Positions 16,272-25,072 of a stretch of 64,000 nucleotides of DNA are shown in pieces. Each line of letters starts with the position of its first letter. Position 1 is the first letter of the stretch. A program made the position numbers and the translations under genes. The DNA lies in assembly GCF_029223255.1 (NCBI RefSeq), contig NZ_JARHUC010000009.1, positions 186,001 through 250,000 on the forward strand, read 5' to 3'. The stretch comes from Albimonas marina. Its GTDB lineage: Bacteria > Pseudomonadota > Alphaproteobacteria > Rhodobacterales > Rhodobacteraceae. Under the pieces are notes generated by a model. That model saw only the letters and a program-made list of their open reading frames with translations. It had not been told where the DNA came from and did not search any database.

Positions 16272-17924
16272 ATGACCGCCGCCCCCAGCGCCGCCCCGCA
16301 GAGCTCTCCCAACGCCCCCACCGGCGGCGAGATCGCCGTCGAGAGCCTGCTCGCCAACGGCGTCGACACGCTGTTCGCGCTGCCCGGCGTGCAGCTCGAC
16401 CACCTGATGAACGCGCTGCACGGCGCGACCGACCGGCTGCGGGTGATCCATCCGCGTCATGAGCAGGGCGCGGCCTACATGGCGCTGGGCTACGCGATGG
16501 CCACGGGGCGCGTGGGCGCCTACGCCGTGGTGCCGGGGCCGGGGTTCCTCAACACCACCGCCGCGCTCTCGACCGCCTACGCCGTCCACGCGCCGGTGCT
16601 GGCGGTGATCGGGCAGATCGCCTCGAAGGCCATCGGCCAGGGCGGGGGCGAACTGCACGAGCTGCCGGACCAGTCCGCGATCCTCGACGGGCTGACCCGC
16701 AGCCACGGCATCGCGAGGGAGGCCGGCGAGGTCGCGGGCGTGATGCAGGCGGCCTTCGCGGCGCTGGCTTCCGGCCGCGCGCCGGCGGGTGTGGAGCTTC
16801 CCGCCGACGTGCTGCGCAAGACCGCCGAGGGCGCGACGGTCGCGCCCGCCGCCCGCGCCGTCCCCGCCCCCGACGCGGTCGCTATGGACGAGGCCGCGGC
16901 CCTGCTCGCCGGGGCGAAGCGGCCGCTGATCTGGATCGGCTCCGGCGCGCTCGCTTGCGGCGAGGGGCTGGCCGAGATCGCGGCGCGCATCGGCGCGCCG
17001 GTCGTCAGCCACCTGACCGGCGTGGGCGTGCTGCCCACCGACCACCCCTGGGCCGTGGGCACCTGGGAGGGGCGGGAGCTGTGGCGCGAGGCGGACGTGA
17101 TCCTCGCCGTCGGCACCCGCCTGCACGACCCCCGCCGCCGCTGGGGCGTGGCGGAGGGGCAGGCGGTGATCCGGGTGGACCTCGACCCCGCCCAGTTCTC
17201 CCGCGGGGCGCCGCCGACGGTCGCGATCGAGGCGGACGCGGCCGAGGCGATCCCCGCGCTGGCGCAGGCGCTGGCCGGCGCCGAGATCGCCGCCGACGTC
17301 TCCGCCCGCCAGGCGCGCACGGCCGAGCTGAAGGCCGCCAAGGCCGCGATCTTCGAGGAGCGCCTGGCCCCGCAGATGGCCTATCTGCGCGCGATCCGCG
17401 CGGCCCTGCCGATGGAGGCGGCGGTGGTCTGCGACTACACCCAGATCGGCTACGCCGCGACCGCGGCCCTGCCGATGGACCGCCCGCGCCGGCTGATCAC
17501 GCCGGGCTACCAGGGCACGCTGGGCTTCGCCTATGCGACCGCGCTGGGCGTCAAGGCGGGCCTGCCCGACGCGCCGGTGGTGGCGCTGTGCGGCGACGGC
17601 GGCTTCCTGTTCACCGGCGCCGAGATGGCGACCGCCGTCCAGCACGGGATCAACGCGGTGGGAATCGTGTTCTCGGACGGCGCCTACGGCAACGTGCGCC
17701 GGATGCAGGACCAGATCCACGGCGGCAAGCTGATCGCCTCGGACCTGCGCAACCCCGACTTCGTGGCCTATGCGCAGAGCTTCGGCGCCGAGGCGCGCCG
17801 CGCCGAGGGCCCCGAGGCGCTGGGCGAGGCGCTGGCCTGGGCGATCACGCGCCCCGGCCCGGTGCTGATCGAATGCCCGATGCCGGTGCTGCCCGACCCG
17901 TGGGAGCTGCTGGAGCCGCGCTGA
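16272..17924 (+). CDS. Thiamine diphosphate-dependent enzyme (acetolactate synthase-like)
   Basis: 550 residues with the three-domain ThDP layout. E64 in RHEQGAAYMALGYA is the cofactor-activating glutamate; GDG at 441-443 followed by the AYGN segment is the ThDP/Mg motif; the central domain carries a nucleotide-type Rossmann segment (LIWIGSGALACGEG). It would decarboxylate a 2-oxo acid and ligate or oxidise the product. Because no small regulatory subunit is adjacent, it is probably a catabolic or specialised member rather than the biosynthetic IlvB. ATG 16272 follows GGAGGA. Candidate activities include benzaldehyde-lyase-like or sulfoacetaldehyde-type reactions; none is favoured by context. 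Confidence 0.85.
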   Translation: MTAAPSAAPQSSPNAPTGGEIAVESLLANGVDTLFALPGVQLDHLMNALHGATDRLRVIHPRHEQGAAYMALGYAMATGRVGAYAVVPGPGFLNTTAALSTAYAVHAPVLAVIGQIASKAIGQGGGELHELPDQSAILDGLTRSHGIAREAGEVAGVMQAAFAALASGRAPAGVELPADVLRKTAEGATVAPAARAVPAPDAVAMDEAAALLAGAKRPLIWIGSGALACGEGLAEIAARIGAPVVSHLTGVGVLPTDHPWAVGTWEGRELWREADVILAVGTRLHDPRRRWGVAEGQAVIRVDLDPAQFSRGAPPTVAIEADAAEAIPALAQALAGAEIAADVSARQARTAELKAAKAAIFEERLAPQMAYLRAIRAALPMEAAVVCDYTQIGYAATAALPMDRPRRLITPGYQGTLGFAYATALGVKAGLPDAPVVALCGDGGFLFTGAEMATAVQHGINAVGIVFSDGAYGNVRRMQDQIHGGKLIASDLRNPDFVAYAQSFGAEARRAEGPEALGEALAWAITRPGPVLIECPMPVLPDPWELLEPR

Positions 17925-17940
17925 GGCGCGCGCGGGGAGG

Positions 17941-18063
17941 CGCCCCTTCGGGGCGTCTCCGGCCTGCGGCCGGGCGGGACGGGGGCGCCCCTGCGGGGCG
18001 GTTTCGGCCTTCGGCCGGACGCGAGGGGGGCCGGCCTTCGGCCGGGCGCGCGCCTGCGGCGCG
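17941..18063. repeat. Array of six short hairpins with CTTCG/CTGCG loops
   Basis: Six 15-bp elements at 17941-17955, 17959-17973, 17986-18000, 18004-18018, 18031-18045 and 18049-18063 each have arms of four to five bp around a loop reading exactly CTTCG or CTGCG. Arms differ (CGCCC, CCGGC, CGCGC). UUCG-type loops make very stable RNA hairpins. The array begins 16 bp after the ThDP gene stop and ends before the convergent gene at 18158-18631, so it may act as a compound terminator. Confidence 0.65.
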
Positions 18064-18157
18064 TCTTGCGCTGCGCGCGGGAAGCCGGGCGGTCGCCGGC
18101 GGCGCCGGCCGGTCGGGACAGGCTGGTCGCCTCTCCCGACCGCTCTTTGCCCCGCGC

Positions 18158-18631
18158 TCAGACCGTGCCGGGCTCGGTCACCTGGTGGTCGTAGGGATCG
18201 CCCGGGGTCACGAAGGGCACCACGCGGATCGCGTCGCCCTCGACCGTGAAGCCGCGCACGCCGGCGTAGGAGATCCTGGCGTCGTCCAGCATCTTCTGCG
18301 CGTCCGCCTCCAGCCCCGCGGGCACGTAGAGGAAGAAGTGGCGCACGCCCGTCGAGGTCTTGTCGTCCGAGGTCTCGGAGCCCAGCCGCAGCATCGGGAC
18401 CTTCGCCGGGTCGATGGTCATCTCGACCTCGCCGACTTCGCGCACCTCGTCGGTGGGCGAGACGATGATGATGTCGGGATAGTAGGGGCCGTCCGGCGTC
18501 TCGATCGCGCGGCGCTTCTCGACCGCGTTGCAGATCGCGACGTAGCCCTCGGGCCAGTCCTGCTGGCCGGGGAAGGGGTAGCGGGTGCGCGAGATGTAGT
18601 GCGCGACCTTGTCATGAACGTCCTGGGTCAT
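18158..18631 (-). CDS. Single-domain paralogue of the 4751-5743 protein, function unknown
   Basis: 157 residues covering one domain: RYPFPG (17-22), ETPDGPYYPDI (44-54), EVGEVE (65-70), RHFFLYVPAGLEADAQKML (97-115) and ISYAGVRG (120-127). All of these match both halves of the 330-residue protein at 4751-5743. The putative acidic residues are intact here (D53, E68, E70). A strong AAGGAGG precedes ATG 18631 and lies inside the 3' end of the transporter gene, which it overlaps by 20 bp. No signal peptide or membrane segment. I do not recognise the family; a PD-(D/E)XK-like fold is a hypothesis. Confidence 0.7.
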   Translation of the reverse strand: MTQDVHDKVAHYISRTRYPFPGQQDWPEGYVAICNAVEKRRAIETPDGPYYPDIIIVSPTDEVREVGEVEMTIDPAKVPMLRLGSETSDDKTSTGVRHFFLYVPAGLEADAQKMLDDARISYAGVRGFTVEGDAIRVVPFVTPGDPYDHQVTEPGTV

Positions 18632-19604
18632 CGGATCCTCCTTCCAGGGGATGGGGTTGAGCGTCGGTGATCGGGGCCGCGGCCGCGGCGGCTACGGGTT
18701 CGGGGGGGCCGGCGGGGGCGACGCGGCGGCGCTCTGCCGCGACGATGGCGAGGCCCGAGGCCAGCACCAGCGCCGCGCCCGCCCAGACATGGGCGGCCGG
18801 CGCCTCGGCGAAGAACAGCCAGCCCAGCGCGAAGCCGACCGGCAGGGCGCCGTACTCCAGCGCCGCCAGGGTCGAGGCCGAGAGCCGCCCCGCCGCCGCG
18901 TAGATCGCGTATTGCCCCGCGCCGCCGGCCATCCCCGCCAGCGCCAGCCCCGCGGTCTGGCGCAAGTCGGCCTGCCAGCCGAGCGCCAGCGCGATCGCGC
19001 CGGTCCCGATCACGAAGACCCCGTTGGAGACCGCGACCTGGAGCAGCGTGGACTCGGCCACCGCGATGGCGCGCAGCAGGATCATCGTCACCGCCCACAG
19101 CGCGGCGGCCAGCAGCCCGAAGCCGGTGGCGGCGGAGAACTCGAGCCGCAGGGCCCCGCTGGTCAGCGCGACGCCCGCGAAGCCCAGCGCGATGGCGACC
19201 CAGACCATCGCCCCCGCCCGCTCGCCCAGGAAGGGCCCGGCGAGCAGCGCCACGATGACCGGCGAGACGAAGTAGAGGGTGATCGCCTGGCCCAGCGGCA
19301 GCTCGCGCAGGGCGAGGTAGAAGGCGCCCCAGGCCGCCAGGTTCACCAGCGCCCGCACCACCATCGTCGGCAGCCGCCGCGCCCGCGGCAGCCGGCGGAC
19401 CAGCGGCCGCCCGCCCAGGAGCAGCGCCAGCGCCAGCACCGCCAGGCTGCGGGCCAGCAGCACCTGCCACACCGGCAGCGCCTGCACGAAATCCTTGCTC
19501 AGCGCATCCTGCAGCGGCAGCAGCACGTTGGCCGCGCAGACGAAGCCGACGCCGATCCACAGGCCCCGCGTCGGGGACAGGAGGGGTTCGGCCGGCGGGC
19601 TCAT
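18612..19604 (-). CDS. EamA-family (DMT superfamily) transporter
   Basis: 330 residues with about ten hydrophobic helices arranged as two EamA repeats; the first repeat ends around residue 145 and the second begins at LEFSAATGFGLLAAALWAV. Acidic/basic residues sit between helices (RPLVRRLPRARRLP). DMT exporters move small metabolites such as amino acids or nucleosides across the inner membrane. The C-terminal ~40 residues are Ala/Pro-rich and cytoplasmic. Its 3' end overlaps the single-domain unknown by 20 bp, so the two are co-expressed. A half-site of the putative TetR operator (CTCCAAGTTT, 19698-19707) and a TTGACG lie upstream. Confidence 0.88.
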   Translation of the reverse strand: MSPPAEPLLSPTRGLWIGVGFVCAANVLLPLQDALSKDFVQALPVWQVLLARSLAVLALALLLGGRPLVRRLPRARRLPTMVVRALVNLAAWGAFYLALRELPLGQAITLYFVSPVIVALLAGPFLGERAGAMVWVAIALGFAGVALTSGALRLEFSAATGFGLLAAALWAVTMILLRAIAVAESTLLQVAVSNGVFVIGTGAIALALGWQADLRQTAGLALAGMAGGAGQYAIYAAAGRLSASTLAALEYGALPVGFALGWLFFAEAPAAHVWAGAALVLASGLAIVAAERRRVAPAGPPEPVAAAAAAPITDAQPHPLEGGSDDPGRS

Positions 19605-19697
19605 CGCGCGACGGTCCCGCGGCGGGGGGCGGAGGCGGAGGGAGGGGGGCAAGGCGGTTCCGGAGTTCGGTATATTCGGCTCTGAGTTTGAGGCTAA

Positions 19698-19707
19698 CTC
19701 CAAGTTT
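19698..19707. promoter_or_regulatory. Half-site resembling the TetR operator
   Basis: CTCCAAGTTT is identical to ten bases of the site at 4663-4676 read on the opposite strand (AAACTTGGAG). The right half of the palindrome is not conserved here. It lies about 95 bp upstream of the DMT transporter start, within the promoter region of that operon. Confidence 0.3.
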
Positions 19708-19813
19708 CTCCGCCCGTCAACGCCGCTCTTCGCAGGCGCGAAAAAACCCGCCGGGCGCGGGGCCGGGCGGGCTCTCGTTCGCAGTCGGGGCGGCGGGGCG
19801 GAGGCCCCGTCCC

Positions 19814-21130
19814 TCAGCGTCGCCGCGCGTCGTCGCGGGCGTCCTGCCAGGCGTGCCAGCGGGTCAGCCCGGCGGCGACCCAGGGGGCGAGGGGGCGGAA
19901 CGGCACCTTGGGGAAGGGCAGGTCGTCGAAGGCGGTCTCCGCCTCCGCCCGCCCCAGGATCCGGCGCGCCAGCTTGTCGGCGAAGTAGAGGCTGCGGGTG
20001 ACGCCCGAGCCGCAGTAGCCGCCCGCGAACCACACCCCGTCGATGCGCCCCAGGTGGGGGGCGTGATCCTGGGTATAGGCGATGGCCCCGGTCCACAGGT
20101 GGGTGAAGCGCACGTCGGCGAGCTGCGGGAACACCCGCGCGGCCGAGGCCCGCACCGCCTTCGCCCGCGCCGCGCGCGAGCCGCGCATCGGCCCCAGCCG
20201 CCCCCCGAAGATGAAGCGCTTCCCGTCGGGCGTGGGGCGGAACCACATGAACACGCGCCGGTTCTCGCCGAAGTTCTGGCCCTGGGGGGTCAGGTCGCGG
20301 ATCAGGTTGGGCGACAGCTCCTCGGTCGCGGCCACCCCGGTCAGCACCGGCACCAGCCGCGGGCCCAGCGGCGCGGTCGCGCCCGGCGCGCCGTAGCCGT
20401 TGGTGGCCATCACCACGTCGCGCGCGACCAGCGTGCCGGAGGGCAGGCGCAGCGCGAAGCGCTCCCCGTCGCGGCGCAGGCCGGAGACGGGCGTATTCTC
20501 GAACAGCATCGCGCCGGCGGCCTCGGCGCGGGTCGCCAGCGCCTCGACCAGCATCCGGGGCTGGATGCCGCCGTCGCGGGGGTAGAGCACGCCGCCGTGG
20601 TAGAAATCCGAGCCGATGTGGTCGCGCTGGCGCGCCTTCGGGATCATCTCGAAGGGCAGGCCGACGGCTTTCGACAGGCGCTCGCATTCCCGCGCCGTCG
20701 CCTCGTAGCTGGCGGCCGTGGGGGCGCCGCGGAAGCGGCCGGGCAGGGTGAAGGCGCAGTCGATGCCCTCGGCCTCGACGAAGGCCTCGAAATGGTCGAG
20801 CGCCAGCATCCCCTCGCGCATGATCGCGCCGGCCTTCGCCTCGCCGTAGGCCGAGGTCAGGCCCGCCATGCCCAGCTTGTGGAAGCTCGGCCCCACCATG
20901 CCGCCGTTGCGCGAGCTCGCCCCATGGCCGACGTCGCGCGCCTCGAGCACGGCGACCGAGCGGCCGGCGCGGGCGAGCTCCAGCGCCGTGCGCAGCCCGG
21001 TGAAGCCGGAGCCGACCACGGCCACGTCGACCTCCGCCGGCATCTCGTGCGCGTGGGGGACGTAGGGCGCCCGGCCGTGGCGCCAGTAGTTCTCGCCCTC
21101 GCCGAGGTCGATGGGGCCGGGCGCGCTCAT
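19814..21130 (-). CDS. FAD-dependent amine/amino acid oxidase (DAO family, PuuB-like)
   Basis: 438 residues. The dinucleotide-binding motif VVGSGFTGLRTALELARAG begins near residue 37, followed by EARDVGHGASSRNGG, the segment typical of gamma-glutamylputrescine oxidase-type enzymes, and closes with LWTGAIAYTQDHAPHLGRIDGVWFAGGYCGSG, the second FAD contact region. It would oxidise a secondary or primary amine to an imine with release of hydrogen peroxide or transfer to a carrier. It is the last gene of the polyamine-type transporter operon, and its ATG overlaps the DUF1028 stop. The transporter suggests a polyamine-like or N-substituted amine substrate. Confidence 0.85.
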   Translation of the reverse strand: MSAPGPIDLGEGENYWRHGRAPYVPHAHEMPAEVDVAVVGSGFTGLRTALELARAGRSVAVLEARDVGHGASSRNGGMVGPSFHKLGMAGLTSAYGEAKAGAIMREGMLALDHFEAFVEAEGIDCAFTLPGRFRGAPTAASYEATARECERLSKAVGLPFEMIPKARQRDHIGSDFYHGGVLYPRDGGIQPRMLVEALATRAEAAGAMLFENTPVSGLRRDGERFALRLPSGTLVARDVVMATNGYGAPGATAPLGPRLVPVLTGVAATEELSPNLIRDLTPQGQNFGENRRVFMWFRPTPDGKRFIFGGRLGPMRGSRAARAKAVRASAARVFPQLADVRFTHLWTGAIAYTQDHAPHLGRIDGVWFAGGYCGSGVTRSLYFADKLARRILGRAEAETAFDDLPFPKVPFRPLAPWVAAGLTRWHAWQDARDDARRR

Positions 21131-21888
21131 TCGGTGAAGGACCAGGCCTGGCGGCGCCGTTCGGCGGGGAAGCGCTCGACCAGGTCCTGGTCGCGGATGC
21201 GCGCGACCGAGGCGTCGAACAGCTGGCGGTTCACCGGCACCCCGTCGGGGGCGAGCGCCACGCGGCGCAGCATCTCCCCGCGCCCGCCCCAGGCCTCGTG
21301 CAGTCGGCGCAGCTGGTGGACCGCGTCGCCGTCGGCGATGTCCACGCGCAGGTCGCACAGGTCGATCTCGTGCGGGCCGGTGACGCGCAGGGCGGCGGAC
21401 AGCAGCCGGTCGCCGACCTCCCCGCCCGCGTCGCGCCCGGCCTCGAGCGCGTCCATCAGCCGGTCGGCGAGGGGCGCCTCGGGATGGGCGGCGAAGGCCG
21501 CGGCCATGGCGGCGGGCACGTCGGGATTGTCCAGGATGTTGCCCAGCGCCAGCCCGTCGGGGACGACGGCATGGGCGTAGATCGAATACATCTGCCGCCC
21601 GTGGTGGACCGCGACCCGCCCCTGCGCGTCGATCACGCCGACCTGGCGCCACTCGATGTCGGGGGTCGAGTGGCAGATCGCCGACAGGGTGGTCTCGGCG
21701 TCCGCGCCCTCGGCCAGCTTGCGCACGCCCAGGTCGCGCAGGCGCGGGTCGGTGCGGTGCTGGCTGAGCACGCCCCCCTTGCCGTGCAGCAGCCCCACGC
21801 AGCGAGAGCCCACCGCGAGGTCCGAGGTGGTGATCGCGGCGCCGTAGGCGCCGGTGCGCGCGCAGCGGGCGACGATGGAGAAGGTCAT
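21127..21888 (-). CDS. DUF1028 protein
   Basis: 253 residues. The N-terminus MTFSIVARCARTGAYGAA followed by a SDLAVGSRCV segment is the DUF1028 pattern (Ntn-hydrolase-like fold in this family). Members are cytoplasmic and often lie in amino acid or peptide catabolic operons; biochemical function is not established. The C-terminal ~60 residues (after VDIADGDAVHQLRRLHEAW) extend beyond the core. It sits between the amidohydrolase and the amine oxidase, with four-base overlaps on both sides. Confidence 0.8.
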   Translation of the reverse strand: MTFSIVARCARTGAYGAAITTSDLAVGSRCVGLLHGKGGVLSQHRTDPRLRDLGVRKLAEGADAETTLSAICHSTPDIEWRQVGVIDAQGRVAVHHGRQMYSIYAHAVVPDGLALGNILDNPDVPAAMAAAFAAHPEAPLADRLMDALEAGRDAGGEVGDRLLSAALRVTGPHEIDLCDLRVDIADGDAVHQLRRLHEAWGGRGEMLRRVALAPDGVPVNRQLFDASVARIRDQDLVERFPAERRRQAWSFTE

Positions 21889-23282
21889 GCGGAAGCTCCG
21901 GAAGGCAGGGCGTCGAACCGGGGCAGGGGGGCGTCGTGGCCCTCCGCCTCGAACTTGGCCCACATGGAACGGGTGGCGGCCTGGGCGGCCTCGACGGCGG
22001 CGGGCTCGTCGATGGTGGTCAGGCGACGGTCGCGCATCAGGAAGCGGCCGTCGACCATCGTGTCGGTCACCAGCCCCGGGTGCCCGTAATGCACGAGGTT
22101 CGAGATCGCCGAGACGGTGGGCGCCATCGTCGCCTGGGTGAGGTCGATCATCGCCAGGTCGGCCTTCGCCCCCACGGCGATGCGCCCCAGGTCCGGCCGG
22201 TCGAGCGCCTTCGCGGCGTTGACGGTCGCGTAGTCGAAGACCCGACCCGGCGAGGGCCGGACCGAGCGTCCCCAGGCCCCGCGATGCAGGACCAGCGCGG
22301 TCTTCATCGACTGGAACATGTCCTCGGTCATGTTGTCGGAGCCGAGCGCGATGTTGATCCCCGCCTCCTGGATCGCCTTCACCGGCGCCGGGTGGGGGCC
22401 CTTGGCGGACATCGAGGCGGGGGAGTGGATGAAATGCACCCCGCGCTCGGCCAGGGTCGCCACGTCGCTCTCGGTGCAGAAGGTCCAGTGGACGGCGAGC
22501 AGGTCGTCGTCGAGGAAGCCGTTGCGCTCCAGATACTCGGTCGAGGTGCAGCCGTGCAGCGCCTCGACCTGGGTCTTCTCGGAGATGATTTGCGACAGGT
22601 GGATCGTCCGGCGGAGGCCATGGCGATGCGCCAGCTTCGTGACCTCGCCCAGCATCCAGGGCGAGCAGTTGTCGGGCCCGTGGGCCGCGGCCATCACGCG
22701 GACGCGGTCGTTCTCGGATCCGTGGAAGCGCTCGATCAGCGCCTCGGTGCGATCGAGGAAGGTCTGCCCGAAGTCGCGGTCGAAGCGGTAGGTCCCCTTG
22801 CCCACCTCTGTCGTCACCGCGTCGGCGCAGCTCTCGGCCAGCCACAGGCGCAGGCCGCTGTCGGCCATGGCGGGGGCGTAGTCGGCGACGTGGCGCAGCG
22901 GGTCGACCAGCGTGGTGGTCCCCGAGCGGATCGCCTCGGCGCAGGCGAGGCGCGCGATGGCGGCCCGCTCGTCGGGCGTCAGCAGGTAGGAGACGGGGAC
23001 CATGTACTGGTAGACGAGGTTGCCCTCGATGTCCTCGATGGTCCCGCGCAGCGCCAGCAGCACGGCGTGCGTGTGGCTGTTGATCAGGCCCGGCAGGATC
23101 AGGCGTCCGGCCATGTCCACCGGCTCGAAATCCGCGAAGTCGGAGCCGGCCGGCCCCTCCTCCAGCACCGCGACGATGCGGTCGCCGTCGATGGCGAGCG
23201 CGGCGGGGGCGATGCGGGGACCGTCGGTCCCGGGCTCGCCCGGAAGGGCGCAGGCGGCGCCGGTCAGCAGCAGGCGGCTCAC
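21885..23282 (-). CDS. ATZ/TRZ-type amidohydrolase (cytosine deaminase-like superfamily)
   Basis: 465 residues from a GTG start that overlaps the preceding permease stop (GTGA). Metal and catalytic motifs: PGLINSHTHAVL (HxH), HLSQIISEK (third His and the proton-shuttle Glu region), LAVHWTF and LGSDNMTEDMF (catalytic Asp). Family members remove amino or halogen groups from heterocycles or hydrolyse cyclic amides in the cytoplasm (TrzN, SAH/MTA deaminase, guanine deaminase). Being in an uptake operon, it probably acts on the imported N-heterocycle or ureide. The exact substrate cannot be told from the sequence. Confidence 0.85.
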   Translation of the reverse strand: MSRLLLTGAACALPGEPGTDGPRIAPAALAIDGDRIVAVLEEGPAGSDFADFEPVDMAGRLILPGLINSHTHAVLLALRGTIEDIEGNLVYQYMVPVSYLLTPDERAAIARLACAEAIRSGTTTLVDPLRHVADYAPAMADSGLRLWLAESCADAVTTEVGKGTYRFDRDFGQTFLDRTEALIERFHGSENDRVRVMAAAHGPDNCSPWMLGEVTKLAHRHGLRRTIHLSQIISEKTQVEALHGCTSTEYLERNGFLDDDLLAVHWTFCTESDVATLAERGVHFIHSPASMSAKGPHPAPVKAIQEAGINIALGSDNMTEDMFQSMKTALVLHRGAWGRSVRPSPGRVFDYATVNAAKALDRPDLGRIAVGAKADLAMIDLTQATMAPTVSAISNLVHYGHPGLVTDTMVDGRFLMRDRRLTTIDEPAAVEAAQAATRSMWAKFEAEGHDAPLPRFDALPSGASA

Positions 23283-24070
23283 GTGCGGCGCATCCCGGAG
23301 ATGACAGCCACCACGAGGCTGATCACCACGAGGATGGTGGCGACGGCCGCGATGGTGGGGTCGATGTTGTCCTGGATGCCCTCCCAGATCAGCTTGGGCA
23401 GGGTCTCGACCCGGCGCACGGTGATGAAGAGGACGCCGACGATCTCGTCGAAGCTGACGATGAAGGCGAAGACCGCGCCGGTGATCATGCCGGGCCGCGC
23501 GGCCGGCACCACCACCTCGCGCACCGTCCGCCAGACCGAGGCGCCCAAGCTGCGCGCCGCCTGCGGCAGCTTGGGGTCGAGGTTCGCCAGCGCCGCGAAG
23601 ACCGAGATCGAGACGTAAGGCAGCGCCAGCAGCGTGTGCGCCAGGATCACCCCGGTCCAGGTGTCGATCAGGCCCAGCGTCACCCAGAAGCGGTAGAAGC
23701 CCAAGCTCTGCACCACCGGCGGCACCAGGATCGGCACGATCAGCACCCAGCGCGCGATGGTCGCCGCGCGCCCGCCCAGGAACCACACCCCGATCGAGAA
23801 GGCGGTGCCCAGCACGGTCGCGAAGAAGGCCACCGCCAGCCCCACCAGGATCGAGGCGAGCGTCCCCCCCAGCCAGCGGGACGAGGCGAAATAGGCCTCG
23901 TAGTGCTGGAGGCTCAGCCCCTCCTTCGGCAGGCCGATGTAGGAGGTGTCGGTCAGCGACACCGGGATCACCACCAGGATCGGCAGGGCGAGGAAGGCGG
24001 CCACCAGCCAGCCGCCCGTCGACATGGCGATGCGGAAGGGCGTGGTCTGCGCGGTTTCGGGGGCGCTCAT
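23279..24070 (-). CDS. PotC-like ABC transporter permease
   Basis: 263 residues, six membrane helices, with the cytoplasmic EAA loop QAARSLGASVWRTVREVVVPAARPG. The first helix WLVAAFLALPILVVIPVSL and the P-K-E-G-L-S-L-Q-H-Y periplasmic segment are typical of the second permease of spermidine/putrescine-type importers. Its start overlaps the PotB-like stop by one base and its stop overlaps the amidohydrolase GTG. It pairs with the 24070-24903 permease to form the channel. Confidence 0.92.
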   Translation of the reverse strand: MSAPETAQTTPFRIAMSTGGWLVAAFLALPILVVIPVSLTDTSYIGLPKEGLSLQHYEAYFASSRWLGGTLASILVGLAVAFFATVLGTAFSIGVWFLGGRAATIARWVLIVPILVPPVVQSLGFYRFWVTLGLIDTWTGVILAHTLLALPYVSISVFAALANLDPKLPQAARSLGASVWRTVREVVVPAARPGMITGAVFAFIVSFDEIVGVLFITVRRVETLPKLIWEGIQDNIDPTIAAVATILVVISLVVAVISGMRRT

Positions 24071-24903
24071 CAGCTCCGCTCCAGCAGGGCGTTCTTGAGG
24101 TTCAGGAACCGCGCCGCGATCACCAGCACCAGCGCGGTGGCCACCAGCAGCGCGACCGACAGCGCCGAGCCCAGCCCCCAGTTCAGGAACTCCTGGATCT
24201 GGTAGGTGATGTACTCGGAGACCATCAGCACCCGGCCTCCGCCCAGCAGCGCGGGCGTGATGTAGAAGCCGAGCGACAGCACGAAGACCAGCAGCGCGGC
24301 CGAGCCGATGCCGGGCAGCGTCTGGGGCAGGTAGACCAGGCGGAAGGCGGTGAACTCGCCCGCCCCCAGCCCCCGCGCGGCGTCGGTGTAGGAGGAGGAG
24401 ATGCCGCGCATGTTCGCCAGCAGCGGCAGCACCGCGAAGGGCAGCATCACGTGCACCATCGCCAGCACCACGCCGAATTCGTTGTGCATCAGGCGCAGGG
24501 GCTTCTCGATGATCCCCCAGTCGCGCAGCGTGTCGTTGACCAGGCCCGAGCGGCCCAGCAGCACGATCCACGAGAAGCTGCGGATCAGCACCGAGACCCA
24601 GAACGGCAGCAGCACCAGCGCGATCAGCAGGGGCTTGGCGCGCCGGATCACGTTGGCAATCGCATAGGCGCAGATGTAGCCCAGGATCACGCAGAACACC
24701 GTGGTCAGCGCCGCCACCCGGAAGGTGATGATGAAGGAGGTGGTCACGGCCGAGGACTCGGCCGCCTTCACGTAGTTGCCCAGGCCCAGCTCCGGCTCGG
24801 TCACCGAGATCTGCCAGATGCTGACCAGCGGCCAGATGTAGAAGATCACCATCACCGCCAGCGCGGGCAGCGCCAGAAGCCAGTATCGGGCCTTGTCGGT
24901 CAT
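24070..24903 (-). CDS. PotB-like ABC transporter permease
   Basis: 277 residues with six hydrophobic helices, starting RYWLLALPALAVMVIFYIWPLVSI. The ATPase-contacting loop reads YTDAARGLGAGEFTAFRLVYLPQTLPGIGS. Length and topology match the first permease of PotABCD-type systems. A 169-bp gap with hairpins separates it from the binding protein gene upstream, an arrangement that often lowers expression of membrane components relative to the binding protein. Confidence 0.92.
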   Translation of the reverse strand: MTDKARYWLLALPALAVMVIFYIWPLVSIWQISVTEPELGLGNYVKAAESSAVTTSFIITFRVAALTTVFCVILGYICAYAIANVIRRAKPLLIALVLLPFWVSVLIRSFSWIVLLGRSGLVNDTLRDWGIIEKPLRLMHNEFGVVLAMVHVMLPFAVLPLLANMRGISSSYTDAARGLGAGEFTAFRLVYLPQTLPGIGSAALLVFVLSLGFYITPALLGGGRVLMVSEYITYQIQEFLNWGLGSALSVALLVATALVLVIAARFLNLKNALLERS

Positions 24904-25000
24904 CGTCGTCGCTCGGTCCGGGTCCGGGGCCTCGACGCGCGGCCGGGGCCGCGGCGGAGGCGCGAAGGGGCGGGGAGGCGCGCGCGGCGGCGGCCGGGCG

Positions 25001-25051
25001 CCTCCCGGTCGTGTCGGGAGGGGCCGTTCCCCGGACCGCGCGGGCCCGGGG
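25001..25051 (-). promoter_or_regulatory. Intra-operon stem-loops after the binding-protein gene
   Basis: Two inverted repeats, CCTCCCG/CGGGAGG (25001-25007 and 25015-25021) and CCCCGG/CCGGGG (25029-25034 and 25046-25051), follow the binding-protein stop. In transporter operons such hairpins commonly protect the upstream message or partly terminate transcription. Confidence 0.45.
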
Positions 25052-25072
25052 ACGGCGAGGTCGCGCGCCCGA

